Origin: Salminus brasiliensis
Lineage: Eukaryota; Chordata; Actinopteri; Characiformes; Bryconidae
DNA length: 64,000 nt
Direction of reading: 5' to 3'
NCBI RefSeq assembly: GCF_030463535.1
Contig: NC_132901.1
Location: 7,756,959 to 7,820,958, forward strand
The position numbers were made by a program, and so were the translations under genes. The notes under the pieces were generated by a model. That model ran no database searches. It saw only the letters and a program-made list of their open reading frames with translations, and was not told the DNA's origin. Of the stretch, positions 1 to 11,856 are shown one piece after another. Positions within the stretch are counted from its first letter, which is position 1. Each line of letters starts with the position of its first letter.

Positions 1-325
1 CTCACCCTGACTTCATCATGAGCTCTACACTTACTTTGCTTACCACAATGTCTTTCCATATTTCTTTATCATCCACTAACTGCAACATATGATAAAAGCA
101 ACATTAACTCCCTCTGTGTTTATCTAATCTAACATGACTTTTATTAGAAGATGTAAAGCGAGCCTGAGAAATCCAAGGGGTAAACATGTAGTTTTAGTTG
201 GCCTCATTAGGAGCTTTTCCCTTGTATGCAATAATATACCATTTTTTCGATTTGTGTTTGATCTTTCTTACTTTAAATGTCTCTGTGGACACTATATCTT
301 TAACTTGTAGTGTATTAGATCAACG

Positions 326-344
326 ACTACAATTCCCATGATGC
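326..344 (+). promoter_or_regulatory. ZNF143-like motif (copy 1 of 10)
   Basis: ACTACAATTCCCATGATGC resembles the ZNF143/Staf element ACTACAATTCCCAGMATGC. Other copies start at 2525 (final base altered), 14411, 18626, 30489, 32645, 45261, 46675, 59236 and 60655. Binding is inferred. Confidence 0.4.
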
Positions 345-478
345 CTAACTAAAGATGGTCTCTGACCAAAACCTTGCCAAATAAAATTGACTCATCTGCT
401 ATCAAGACCTGACCGAGGAGCTGGAGGCCAGTGGAGCAAAGCTAAAATATGGAAAAGCATACGCACCCTCAAATTGGT

Positions 479-483
479 GCAAA

Positions 484-532
<49 letters not shown>
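479..532. repeat. A-run plus (AT)n microsatellite
   Basis: Length-variable counterpart at 14564-14616 and 30643-30694, where the A-run and AT lengths differ. Confidence 0.9.
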
Positions 533-536
<4 letters not shown>

Positions 537-719
537 CCTGCATGGTTTAGGTCAGAGACTTTCTTCAAGGCATAGGTAAGTAACAAATGAATACAAAAGT
601 GCTAACAAAAGTTTATCAACAGCCGACCGTACTGCCTCCTCCCTTGTAAGTTAGCTTCTCTGCTATTTAAATGTAACTCTTTCTCCTCTTTCTGATTTTG
701 CTTCTTTAATTGTCTCCGT

Positions 720-725
720 GGACAA

Positions 726-760
<35 letters not shown>

Positions 761-772
761 ATTAATTAAAAA
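720..772. repeat. (AAAT)n microsatellite
   Basis: TAAA repeats, longer here than at 14806-14842 and 30887-30922. Confidence 0.9.
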
Positions 773-1888
773 TTGCAAGATTAATTGTTTTACATTTTGA
801 CCACACGATGGCATCCACGCTCCATTTACGTACTATGACCACAGTCTTGAGGCCTAGCCTTGAAACTCCATCAGAAGCCTAAAAGACTTGACTAGAGAAG
901 TGCACTTCTGTGTAGTGTATACAGTGTAAGGGATTTAGGAAGTGCCCTATTGCAAACGTCACCGTTGTTTTGGGATCGTGGATATATGTCATGGATGGAG
1001 CGTGGATGCAATCGTGTGGTCAAACTCGCAAATGCAAACGCTAAAAACATAGATGTATACGTGTATGTGTGTGAATGTTACAGCTTTTACATATGACAGA
1101 TGGTTGTGAACTCCAGTAAGTCTACTAAGTTCTACCAAGGAACTTTTGGGCATTTTAGTAGCCAGCATGATAACCAGTTGTCATGCTACCAGGCAATGAA
1201 ATGAAAACTTAATTTAGGGCACCGTAATTTTGTTTGGGTTTTAACAATATGCTAATGATAAAGTAGGACAGAAGAAAACAAAATATTCAATACTGTATTA
1301 TCTCCTTACAGATCTTGATAAAATGTCTTTAGTTAAAGAATGCTTGATAGAAGCACTCTTTATTTAAGGCACTTTATTATCAGTTAGGTAAAAAGCCAAC
1401 AATTCGCTCACTAAGAGACAAACTGTAGAGTAGTGCAGTTCTATGTAGGACCTTTGTTCTCCTCCCCTTAGAGCCCTTAAATTCTATGTTGTATGGTTAT
1501 GTGTATGTATGTATGCATCAGCTTATATTGAGGTCAACATAATAATCATAAATCAATAAAGAACACCGCTCTGCTATCAAGACCTGGCTGAAGAGCTGGA
1601 GGCAAGTGGGGCAAAGCTAAAAATTGGAAAGCGGATGCACCATCAGCGCAAAAAATCATTTAACCTGCAAGGTCAGAGACTTTCTTCAAGGCATAGGTAA
1701 GTAACAAATTAACACAAAAGTGCTAACAAAGGTGTATCAAAAGCCAGCCGTACTCACTTGTGAATTAGCTTTTTTGTGCTTCTCAAATTTAACTCTTTCT
1801 CCTCTTTCTGATTTTGCTTCTTTAAATGTCTCTGTGGACCAAAAAAATATATATATATCTATTTATATTTTGCAGATTTACATTTTGA

Positions 1889-1901
1889 CCACCAGATGGC
1901 A
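1889..1901 (+). promoter_or_regulatory. CTCF-like motif (exact copy 1 of 9)
   Basis: CCACCAGATGGCA fits the CTCF core consensus CCASYAGRKGGCR. Further exact copies start at 13977, 15962, 30055, 32040, 44812, 46027, 58787 and 60002. Binding is inferred. Confidence 0.45.
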
Positions 1902-2283
1902 TCCACGCTCCATTCACGTACTACGACCACAGTCTTAAAGCTTAGCCCTGAAACTCCATCAGAATCCTAAAGGGTAGGTCAAGCCAAACTGCTTCCACTC
2001 ACCCTGACTTCATCATGAGCTTTACACTTTATATCACCACAATTTCTTTATCATCCACTAACTGCAACATATGTCTAAGGCTTTATCATCCACTAACTGC
2101 AACATACTTTGCTTTCCACAATTTCTTTCCTTCCTTTCTCTTCCACTAACTGCTAACCAATATGGCTGTTATTAGAATATGTATAGTGGAAACCTGAGGA
2201 ATCCAAATGGTGTGGGTTTAGTTTAAGTTGGCCTCAATTTACTTTATGTGCAAAAATATTTCAGTGGTGGTTTGTGTGTGTGT

Positions 2284-2365
<82 letters not shown>
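2284..2365. repeat. (GA)n microsatellite
   Basis: Preceded by a short GT run. Copies at 18378-18467 and 32435-32485 differ in length; subtype B has a long GT run before GA. Confidence 0.95.
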
Positions 2366-2368
<3 letters not shown>

Positions 2369-2575
2369 GCATTTGTAGACATATATATGGCTTGCTTTAT
2401 GCATACTCATTCATTCTGACAGAAAATACAAACCCTGTACTGGTTTGTGTGTTTCTTTAAACGTCTTTATGTCAATGTGTCAATGACACGATGTGTCTTT
2501 ATCCTGTAGTGTCAAGATCAAGGACTACAATTCCCATGATGACTAACTACAAGTTCGATAGATGACGTATTATTG

Positions 2576-2577
<2 letters not shown>

Positions 2578-2628
<51 letters not shown>

Positions 2629-2668
2629 ATATCTCTATATATCTCTATATATCTCTATATATATATCT
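2578..2668. repeat. (TCTA)n microsatellite
   Basis: GATA-type tetranucleotide followed by TATATCTC repeats that are more numerous here than in units 2 and 3. Confidence 0.95.
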
Positions 2669-2859
2669 TCATCTAATGATGAAATCCGATAACTGCACGT
2701 CCAGTCACAGTAAAAAGTAAACCGTGTGCCATGGTGTACAGTAGTGGGCTGATCTTCGTGGGTGCTTGTTTTATGCTTGCAAGGTCGTAACCCTAGTACT
2801 AAATAGCCATTTATGTGATTTATATTCAGGTGCATTGAGGAAGGACTAATTTTGTCGTG

Positions 2860-4850
2860 TGTGTGTGTGTGTAATAAACGCTGCGCACGTTAGAATGGCG
2901 TGATGTAGTGTGACTTTGTTGTATACGAGACCGAGGCGCACATGGCGACAGCCATCAGAGGGCTGACCGAGGTATTTGTCGTGTTAAGACATATGTTAGC
3001 TACTTTTAATGTTCATACATGTGAAACGTCATTTTTTTTTTAGTCCTTACACTACTGGACCCTGGTTAGCTCCGGTGTGTCGTTGTTAGCACGATAACGT
3101 TTGCTAACTTGCCAAAAATGAAGTAGATAATGATATCCGATAACTCGATTTTGCCGAGAGCCTAAAGTTGTACACCCAGTCACAGCAAATTGATGTAGAA
3201 CTGCCGTTGCTGGATCTATGTGTGGAGTTGTACATAGCTTGGAGCCAGCTTAGCGATTTGCAGCGTGGCTAACGCGGCCAGCATAAATAGTAAAGCGCAA
3301 ATATGAGCCTAATTATGAGGGGTCATTATTTGTTGACCACAGTGCAGTACCACATGCAGAGTTGTAGCATAAAAGTACGCAATACAGCCGTGATTGGTGG
3401 CTGTTGAGTGATTTGAGTTAACTTGCTTTTTCAGGTCCACACATGAGCTAACAAAGCGATTAGCATGCTAGCTAACTCGGATGGTACAAACAATAACATA
3501 CGCCAGCGAGTGTAAATACCTGTCAGATAAATACACACTCGCTCGAGTCAGTCAAGTTTTATTATGAAACGGTGTATATAGCAACATTTATACGTTTACT
3601 GTCGTGGTTGAAACCGAGAAGCCACCTTGGAGAGTAGCATGATGGCTAGGTGTCTTAAAATTAATCACAGAAATAACGATATTACGGACACGTGCGTAGT
3701 TCTCTATATTGTTATTTGGAGCAAGTGAGGGAGAAACAGTCGTGCTTAAACCCGGCTACCAACAGCGTATCTTCTGGTTTTCAGAGCTGGGCAGCCTGTG
3801 TAGCTTGCTAGCTAGTGTTTTGTTTACAAAAGATTATTTTCGTTAGCTAGTTGCCGAAACGACATCGGTCAACCGAGAGAAAAAACAAGAAACAAAAAAA
3901 AAACAATTCCCAAGCAGCTCACTACTCCCTGTGGAGTGCACGATGTCACGAAAAAACGGCTTCTATACTCACCTAGTGCACTAGAGAGTACTGGAGTGCG
4001 GTTTAGGATTGTACAACACACAATCAATTACTACAATAATAACAATAATAATGTCAAGTGTGTAATCTTTCTAAGAAAACGGTGCATAAATGTTTATTTA
4101 CAAAGGTCACATGGCCCCTATGCACTTCAAATTTCGTGAAAAGGAGTCAGAGGCTGTGTATGAGCCTACTTTGAGTCACTGTAAGTTCATCTTAAGCCTA
4201 GGTCACTGAATTTTATTAATTCATTCAGCTATTTATTTATTTATTTTAAGATTTCGCCATAAGACCAAGCTATTTCAGAAGTGATTTTAGCTCCTAATTA
4301 TAGTTTAGCTTACTTTTTAATTATAAGGTCAAGCAGGTCTGGAGCTAGGCTGTAGGTTTCGAAGCTAAATCATGATGAGTTAAAGTATTCAGAGTGAAGG
4401 TTATGCATGATCCAAAGTGTGCTGCGTTATTATTATTACTATTATTAGTTTATTCCTTTTTAGAACACTTGGAGTCTGGATGCCATTGTGTGGCCAGACT
4501 GTGAAACTACAAGCAGTAGAAGGAAGACATGCTGCAAATGCATTGAGAAGTGATGCTATTATTGCTTGACTTTGACTATTGATTGTCCCCCCCCCCCATG
4601 TACACCACATGTTAATGAAATCCACATGAAATCCAAAAAGAGCACTTTTTTGAATTTTGAACATGAGTACATCCAGAGGGTACGGAATTAATATTTAATT
4701 CCGAATTAATATTAATATACTGTATTTTGTATGGCTACCCACTCAGTGGCTTTATGTGCAATCTTTGAGTGGTCTAGGCATGTTTGAGACGCTGTACAGC
4801 AAAACAAGCGTTCTGCTCACGTACAGAGTATGAGGCGGAGCTAATGTACT
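2860..4850. other. Single-copy-per-unit spacer upstream of H4, unit 1
   Basis: About 2 kb of non-repetitive spacer present once per unit. It holds an exon-1-like ATG segment (2942-2971), runs of GCTAGC/TTAGC words, a foldback at 3918-4000, a C-run near 4588 and an AT palindrome at 4683-4720 (GGAATTAATATTTAATTCC). No histone or other recognisable gene. Confidence 0.6.
3918..4000. repeat. Foldback (MITE-like) element, unit 1
   Basis: CTCACTACTCCCTGTGGAGT pairs imperfectly with CACTAGAGAGTACTGGAGTG. The subtype B copy (62403-62470) pairs better: CACTACTCCCTATGGAGTGC against GTGCACTAGGGAGTAGTG. Subtype A counterparts lie at about 19998 and 34040. Confidence 0.45.
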
Positions 4851-4851
4851 G

Positions 4852-5282
<431 letters not shown>

Positions 5283-5312
5283 ACGCTCGGCCTGAACAGC
5301 TCTAAACACAAC

Positions 5313-5328
5313 GGCTCTTTTAAGAGCC
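5313..5328 (+). terminator. Histone mRNA 3' stem-loop, H4 unit 1
   Basis: GGCTCTTTTAAGAGCC: 6-bp stem, TTTA loop, followed by ACCCA. This is the SLBP site for replication-dependent histone mRNA 3' processing. An A/G-rich AGCAAAAGAGC about 12 nt on is a plausible U7 downstream element. Confidence 0.97.
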
Positions 5329-5329
5329 A

Positions 5330-5872
5330 CCCACAAATCCAGCAAAAGAGCCTGTTTCTATTCTTAGTTTGTTATCAAATAAGGCAGTCGATCTCCCGCA
5401 TACTCTGTATTAAAATGTAATATACCGGAAGAATACATGTGTATATATACATATAATAGATATGTCTGTATATATGTATTGTTTTCCATTTTGCCCCCCG
5501 TGTGCGTTGGTTAAATCCGAACTATATGTCTTAATAAATCCTGATAGAAAAAAAATCGCCGTCAACGCCGCTGTGCCGAAAAACAGAAAAACAGCCCTGT
5601 AGATTAAGAATGCGCGGGAAGAATGTTGCAAGAATCATATTTGTTTGTTTGTTTCAATATAGTCAATGATGGTGGTTATGAATCTCCCGGTTAAGAAGCT
5701 AATTTTATATATATGAAGAATACATATAGTTTTCAATTTCCCCCGTATGCGTTGATTAAACGTTTGAATAAATTCAGAATATCGCCGTCAACGCCGATGT
5801 GGCGAAAAATAATGTGCCGTCTGCACGGTGGGTAAAAATGCGCGGGTAGGCGAACAAAGAGAATGCTGCTCA
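5330..5872. other. H4-H2B spacer, unit 1
   Basis: Contains two related half-segments: CCCCCGTGTGCGTTGG ... TCGCCGTCAACGCCGC (5495-5570) and CCCCCGTATGCGTTGA ... TCGCCGTCAACGCCGA (5741-5798), an internal duplication about 240 bp apart. No gene. The same holds in units 2 and 3. Confidence 0.6.
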
Positions 5873-5958
5873 GGGGAGGGGGAAGGGAAGAGGAGAATAG
5901 GGAGGGGAGGGGAGGGAGGGGAGGGAGGGGAGGGGAGGGGAATGAAGGGTGGGGGGTT
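5873..5958 (+). repeat. G-rich purine tract upstream of H2B, unit 1
   Basis: Runs of GGGG separated by A (GGGGAGGGGAGGGAGGGG style), ending about 30 bp before the H2B CCAAT box. Many G-runs of three or more fit a G-quadruplex or triplex-prone tract. Unit 1 has 9 bp more than units 2 and 3. Confidence 0.85.
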
Positions 5959-5986
5959 GGCAAGAAGAGAGCGGACAATTTGTTGT

Positions 5987-6483
<497 letters not shown>

Positions 6484-6513
6484 ATAGTGATAGCGGCTTA
6501 ATCCAAACCCAAC

Positions 6514-6529
6514 GGCTCTTTTAAGAGCC
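6514..6529 (+). terminator. Histone mRNA 3' stem-loop, H2B unit 1
   Basis: Same 16-nt stem-loop preceded by CCAAC; CCAAAGAGCAG follows as the likely downstream element. Confidence 0.97.
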
Positions 6530-6587
6530 ACCCACGGTTTCTTCCAAAGAGCAGTTTTATTCAAGAACCAAGTAAGTTATAATACTA

Positions 6588-6621
6588 ATTATTATTATTA
6601 TTATTATTATTATTATTTATT
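6588..6621. repeat. (ATT)n microsatellite after H2B, unit 1
   Basis: Trinucleotide run also at 22660-22692 and 36702-36734. Confidence 0.9.
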
Positions 6622-6965
6622 AGAGAGTGCCTTTATTGTTACATACTTATTGATGTATGTAAATCAACTTACTTAATTGTTTGTTTGCATTTAATTGGTA
6701 TAGTGTACTAGGATTCAGGGACAGAGCAGCAAACTAAAATACTGTGCCATACTAACTGTATGGAGTGGGCTTGTAGTGCTAAGTGGGATAAATGAAGCTG
6801 CACATCACCTGTGAAAGACCAGTCCAGAGGAGATCAGCCTTACAGGTGGGGAAGAGTGAGGCAGGAAACCATACTAGGGTTGACTTAAACCCTAGAATTA
6901 CACACCCGATCTTTGTAATGAAAGCTGTCTAGTATATATAACCAGGCATACGGTTAGGCTCCCCA

Positions 6966-8575
6966 CAAGCCTTTTTTGTTGGGTCACAGAAGGGTGAAGT
7001 TAGTTAAAGCCTTAGGTTTATGGTGGGATTTGAGTGAGCAAAAGTAGGTTCAGAGCAAGGCTTTTGATGTAGAGGGTCGAAGTAAGGCAAAAGGACGAGG
7101 GTAGAATAATTAAATTGAGGTAGCGTAAGTAAAAAAGTATGGTGGTGAAAGTGTGTTTAGTGCAGATGTGATCTAGGAAGAGTGAGTAACAGTGGCTTTG
7201 TAAGGAGGCCTCAGGTTTGTGATGAAGGTGGATTGAGTTAAAGTGACCGTGAGCTTAGGCCTTTGCCTTAGGATACAAAGGAAGGTTCAGTGAAAGTCAG
7301 TTTCAACATAAGCCATCAGCCTGATGTTTTGGATACACATGGATACACATGGCCTCGGCCTACTGAGGACTGCACATCTAAGTAGAATGGTCATGACTGC
7401 ATGGAATGGGTTAAATGAAAGCAAAAGTTTGGTGTGTTGCTTATTGAGATAGAGGGAAGGATGGGGTTAATTTGTTTTAGGACAAGAATGAAATTGCAGT
7501 TGTTTCATGTGAGGGGTTCGAATGAGGATGGAGTGATTTTGTATAATGGTTGGATGAAGGATGGGGTTATTTCATTTTAGGGTTGGAGAGAGAAGGTGGT
7601 GGGGTTTGTATTAGAGTATGAATGAAAATGGGTTATTTTATTTTGGGGTTAGAAGGCGGATGGGGTTATTTTGTTTCATTGTTAGAATGATGTTAAGGTT
7701 ATGTTGTACTAGGTTAAGAGGGAGGACAGAGTTATTTTGTATTAGGACTATTTGGTTGGGTCACAAAAAGATGAATTTGGTTGAAGCCTTAGGTTAATGT
7801 TGAGATTCGAGCGAGCAAGAATAGGTTCAGAGCTAGACTTTTGATGTAGAGGGTTGAAGCAAGGCAAAAGGACGAGGGTAGAGTAAATAAAATAGTATGG
7901 CGGTCAAAGGCCTCAGGTTTATGATGAAGGTGGATTGAGTTAAAGTGAACGTGAGCTTAGGCCTTTGCCTTAGGATACAAAGGAAGATTCAGTAAAAGTA
8001 AAACAGTTTCAACATAAGCCATCAGCCTGATGTTTTGGATACACATGCCCTTGGCCTACTGAGGAATGCACATCTAAGTAGAATGGTCATGACTGCATGG
8101 AATGGGTTAAATGAAAGCAAAAGTTTGGTGTGTTGCTTATTGAGATAGAGGGAGGGATGGGGTTAATTTGTTTTAGGACAAGAATGAGATTGCAGTTGTT
8201 TCATGTGAGGGGTTCGAATGAGGATGGAGTTATTTTGTATAATGGTTGGAAGAAGGATGGGGTTATTTCATTTAGGGTTGGAGAGAGAAAATGGTTATTT
8301 TCTATTAGGGTTAAAATGAGAATGGGGTTTTAGGGTTTAAATGAGCTTGGGTTTATTTTGTATTGGGGATAGAGTGAAGGTGCAGTTATTTTGTATTAGG
8401 GTTTGAAAAAGGGCATGATTATTTCATGTGATTTTTAGAATAAGGTTTGTCTTTTTTTTAAGATTTTGTTTTTGCGTTTTAGGGTGGGGGGGTGGATGCA
8501 GTTATTTTGTGTTCGGGTTAGTATGAGATTTTTGGCTATGGTATATTGGGTGTGTTGAGGTGATGAAGGAAATGA
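6966..8575 (+). repeat. G/T-rich 0.7-kb repeats in H2B-H1 spacer, unit 1
   Basis: Two and a bit copies of the ~700-bp repeat that is expanded in unit 4. Copy starts (TTTGGTGTGTTGC) lie at 7428 and 8124, 696 bp apart, preceded by a partial copy from about 6966. Each copy is itself made of degenerate ~33-bp words of the form GGATGGGGTTATTTTGTATTAG. No gene. Confidence 0.85.
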
Positions 8576-8589
8576 AGGTGCGAGTGCGT

Positions 8590-8998
8590 ATTAGGGGACC
8601 TATGGAGAGCCGTTCCGTTCATACTGCGCACACACGGCAACACTGTGCTTTACACACTCCTCAAGGTCGCCCCGCACGACGAGCAAAACAACGCACCCAC
8701 GTCTCGGATGCCCAGCACGCTCTCGCCGAGGCTCTCCTCCAACGCACCGGATAACACTCGCCCAGTTCGTGGCACCTTTTGTCGCCGTTTTCCACAGATT
8801 AGCACGCCAAATGCGCCGCCGCCTGTTCGGTACGCCGGTAGCGTGGCACGCTTCGGTGAGCGCCGTATTAAACGCGGCGTCGTTACGCTGCCCTTCCCGT
8901 CTTCTCAACACACGGTGGAGCCTCTCGGAGACGAGAGAGCATTTCTACGCTCGCCAAGTTGAGCTTTCGCCCATATTTCGCTCGACAAACGCCGAGAG
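8590..8998. other. CpG-rich upstream region of H1, unit 1
   Basis: GC- and CpG-rich DNA between the G/T-rich repeats and the H1 box, conserved in all four H1 copies (24660, 38700 and 52490 onward). Unit 4 has an extra ~45 bp near 52516-52556. Open frames exist on both strands but none matches a recognisable protein. Confidence 0.6.
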
Positions 8999-8999
8999 A

Positions 9000-9084
9000 G
9001 AACACAAGTGCGAGACTGTCGCTGCCACACGGCTTTGCGGCATCGAGCGAGTTGAGTCTACAACGTTCTCATGTGGCTTTTAAG
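9000..9084 (+). promoter_or_regulatory. H1 promoter, unit 1 (altered H1 box)
   Basis: The H1-specific box reads GAACACA at 9000-9006, where units 2-4 have AAACACA. A TATA-like CTTTTAAG is at 9077-9084. About 570 bp of CpG-rich DNA lies upstream. Confidence 0.65.
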
Positions 9085-9167
9085 GGCCGGCCCCCTCGTT
9101 GCAGCGGGAGGTTCTACAGAACGCTGCAGCAGTTTGTGCTCACTCGCGCTCTCAGCAAAGCAGAACA

Positions 9168-9791
9168 ATGGCAGAAGTCGCTCCAGCCCCAGCCGCCTCG
9201 GCGCCCGCCAAGGCCCCCAAGAAGAAGGCCGCCGCCCGCCCCAAGAAAGCCGGCCCCAGCGTGGGCGAGCTCATCGTCAAGGCCGTCTCGGCTTCCAAGG
9301 AGAGGAGCGGCGTGTCTCTCGCCGCCCTGAAGAAAGCCCTGGCTGCCGGCGGCTACGACGTCGAGAAGAACAACTCACGCGTTAAGCTCGCCGTCAAGAG
9401 CCTCGTCACCAAGGGCACTCTGGTGCAGACCAAAGGCACCGGCGCGTCGGGCTCTTTCAAGCTTAACAAGAAGCAGGCCAAGGCAAAGAAGAAGCCGGCC
9501 GCCAAGAAACCGGCACCTAAAGCTAAGAAGCCGGCCGCCAAGAAACCAGCCGCGGCCAAGAAGCCCAAGAAGGTAGCAGCCAAGAAACCCACTGCGGCTA
9601 AGAAATCCCCCAAGAAGGCCAAGAAGCCCGTCGCGGCCGCTAAGAAGGCAGCGAAGAGCCCCAAGAAGGCCAAGAAGCCGGCGGCTCCCAAAAAGGCGAC
9701 CAAGAGCCCAAAGAAAGCCAAAACGGTCAAGCCTAAAGCAGCTAAGCCCAAAGCGGCGAAGGCGAAAAAGGCTGCCCCTAAGAAGAAGTAA
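9168..9791 (+). CDS. H1: Linker histone H1, unit 1 (K105 variant)
   Basis: Replication-dependent linker histone of 207 residues that binds linker DNA at the nucleosome entry/exit. A short Ala/Pro/Lys N-terminal tail (1-28) precedes the winged-helix globular domain (about 29-100, [12 protein letters not shown] ... [10 protein letters not shown]). A long Lys/Ala/Pro C-terminal tail carries three SPKK phospho-motifs at S147, S164 and S180. The start is the ATG of MAEVAPAP, 3 nt after the sequence AGCAGAAC; the longer upstream reading frame in this copy is leader and is closed in unit 2. Residue 105 is Lys here but Glu in units 2-4, so this is a private charge-reversing variant. The 3' leader after the stop also lacks a short AGTAAAC-type stretch found in units 2 and 3. 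Confidence 0.98.
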   Translation: MAEVAPAPAASAPAKAPKKKAAARPKKAGPSVGELIVKAVSASKERSGVSLAALKKALAAGGYDVEKNNSRVKLAVKSLVTKGTLVQTKGTGASGSFKLNKKQAKAKKKPAAKKPAPKAKKPAAKKPAAAKKPKKVAAKKPTAAKKSPKKAKKPVAAAKKAAKSPKKAKKPAAPKKATKSPKKAKTVKPKAAKPKAAKAKKAAPKKK

Positions 9792-9832
9792 AGTTACGCC
9801 GTTTACCTTCATGACTTATTTCTCTCTTCAAC

Positions 9833-9848
9833 GGCTCTTTTAAGAGCC
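9833..9848 (+). terminator. Histone mRNA 3' stem-loop, H1 unit 1
   Basis: Same 16-nt stem-loop, starting 42 nt after the stop; AGAAAGCAG follows as the likely downstream element. Confidence 0.97.
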
Positions 9849-9894
9849 ACCCACAGTTTCATAGAAAGCAGCTTTCCCCCCCTTGTTACTGCAC

Positions 9895-10235
9895 AATGAA
9901 ATGATTGTTAAAAAAAAAAAAAACAACAACAACAACACAAAAATATCTCTCATTAGTTACCCCAAACAATAATTATATATGATAAATATTCTTTGGGGTT
10001 TGGTTTGGTCTTTCCTTCTATGACCACTGTTTGGTCGAACGTGTTACATTTGAGCTGGAAAGGGAAACGAAACACGGTGCACGAGTGGGGGTAAATGTTT
10101 CTTTCTTTAACCCGTTTTCTTTCTTCCTTCCTTTCTTTCTCTCTCTCGCTCACACAGACACAGCACGAGAGGAGGAGGGGGTCGGGTAGGAAAGCGAGCA
10201 GAGGTGGGAGGACGCTAGAGTCTGACGGCGGAAAT
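9895..10235. other. H1-H2A spacer, unit 1
   Basis: A-run with CAA repeats (9909-9936), then a C/T-rich stretch (TTTCTTTCTTCC type, 10100-10150) and GAGAGGAGGAGGGGG before the H2A promoter. No gene. Confidence 0.6.
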
Positions 10236-10238
10236 GCG

Positions 10239-10749
<511 letters not shown>

Positions 10750-10783
10750 ATTGGCGCTCTCCGTTGATTTATCCATACACAAA

Positions 10784-10799
10784 GGCTCTTTTAAGAGCC
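10784..10799 (+). terminator. Histone mRNA 3' stem-loop, H2A unit 1
   Basis: Same stem-loop but preceded by ACAAA rather than CAAC; AAGAAAAGTG follows as the likely downstream element. Confidence 0.97.
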
Positions 10800-10814
10800 A
10801 CCCATTTTTTTCTA

Positions 10815-11230
10815 AGAAAAGTGCTGCTCCTTTACAAACACTACATATTCTTCACGTGATTTCCAACTGCATAAAAATAATAGCTTTATGAACCGATTTA
10901 TTATATAAACACACCGCCGTCCTTTTTTTCTATTTTTCTCTCGTGTTACTAGAGTAGATAATTGCTGATATATTTTTTTCATATATTTCACGTACTGAGA
11001 CCAACACCTCATGCATATGTGTATGTATACACCCTTCATATATATATATATATATGTATATATATTAGACACACACATATATATGTTTGTGTGTAATGTT
11101 CGCAGTAATGTATATTAGTTTACAAATGTTGATTAGTTTGATCCTATTATTTTTCTTCTTATTATATATTTTTTTTTCTTTGTTGTTTTGTATTACAGGA
11201 GCCCGCCGCTTTGCTTTTAGGTTTGAAAAG
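10815..11230. other. H2A-H3 spacer, unit 1
   Basis: AT-rich, with an AT/GTAT microsatellite at 11038-11066 and T-runs. In unit 4 this position has CT and CA repeats (55122-55168) instead. No gene. Confidence 0.6.
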
Positions 11231-11237
11231 AAGACGC

Positions 11238-11805
<568 letters not shown>

Positions 11806-11840
11806 ACAGAGCGCTTCGACGTTTACCTGAAATACCCAAC

Positions 11841-11856
11841 GGCTCTTTTAAGAGCC
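11841..11856 (+). terminator. Histone mRNA 3' stem-loop, H3 unit 1
   Basis: Same stem-loop preceded by CCAAC; the 3' flank is ACCTACCC instead of the ACCCA seen after the other genes. Confidence 0.97.

Larger units (their letters stand above)
1..2270. repeat. Subtype A spacer, composite module region (left edge)
   Basis: Matches 14088-18350 of the next spacer without its retrotransposon. Built from two alternating modules: X (for example 960-1555: CACCGTTGTTTTGGGATC ... ATAAATCAATAAAG) and Y (for example 395-870 and 1565-1960: CTGCTATCAAGACCTG ... TTAGCCCTGAAACTCC). Each Y contains the same GTAAGT-bearing segment and ends in a CACGATGGC or CCAGATGGC core. No gene seen. Confidence 0.8.

Noticed and set aside
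2228-2460. Frames made of Arg-Glu or His-Thr repeats
   Set aside because: Translations of GA and GT microsatellites.
4683-4720. AT palindrome GGAATTAATATTTAATTCC as a replication origin
   Set aside because: A short AT-rich palindrome alone does not define a vertebrate origin, and it is missing from the subtype B counterpart.
8300-8600. TTAGGG words suggesting an interstitial telomere
   Set aside because: TTAGGG appears only singly within degenerate ~33-bp words; there is no run of consecutive telomere repeats.
8600-9083. Overlapping open frames of about 100 residues (up to 219 in unit 4) upstream of H1
   Set aside because: Frames on both strands in CpG-rich DNA with no recognisable domain. 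Substitutions and indels between units are not frame-respecting, and the H1 promoter elements lie inside them.
9353-9812. Long antisense frames opposite H1 (Leu/Phe/Ala-rich), and similar frames opposite H4, H2A and H2B
   Set aside because: They are shadows created by the lysine/alanine codon bias of the histone genes on the + strand; no start context, motifs or conserved frame of their own.
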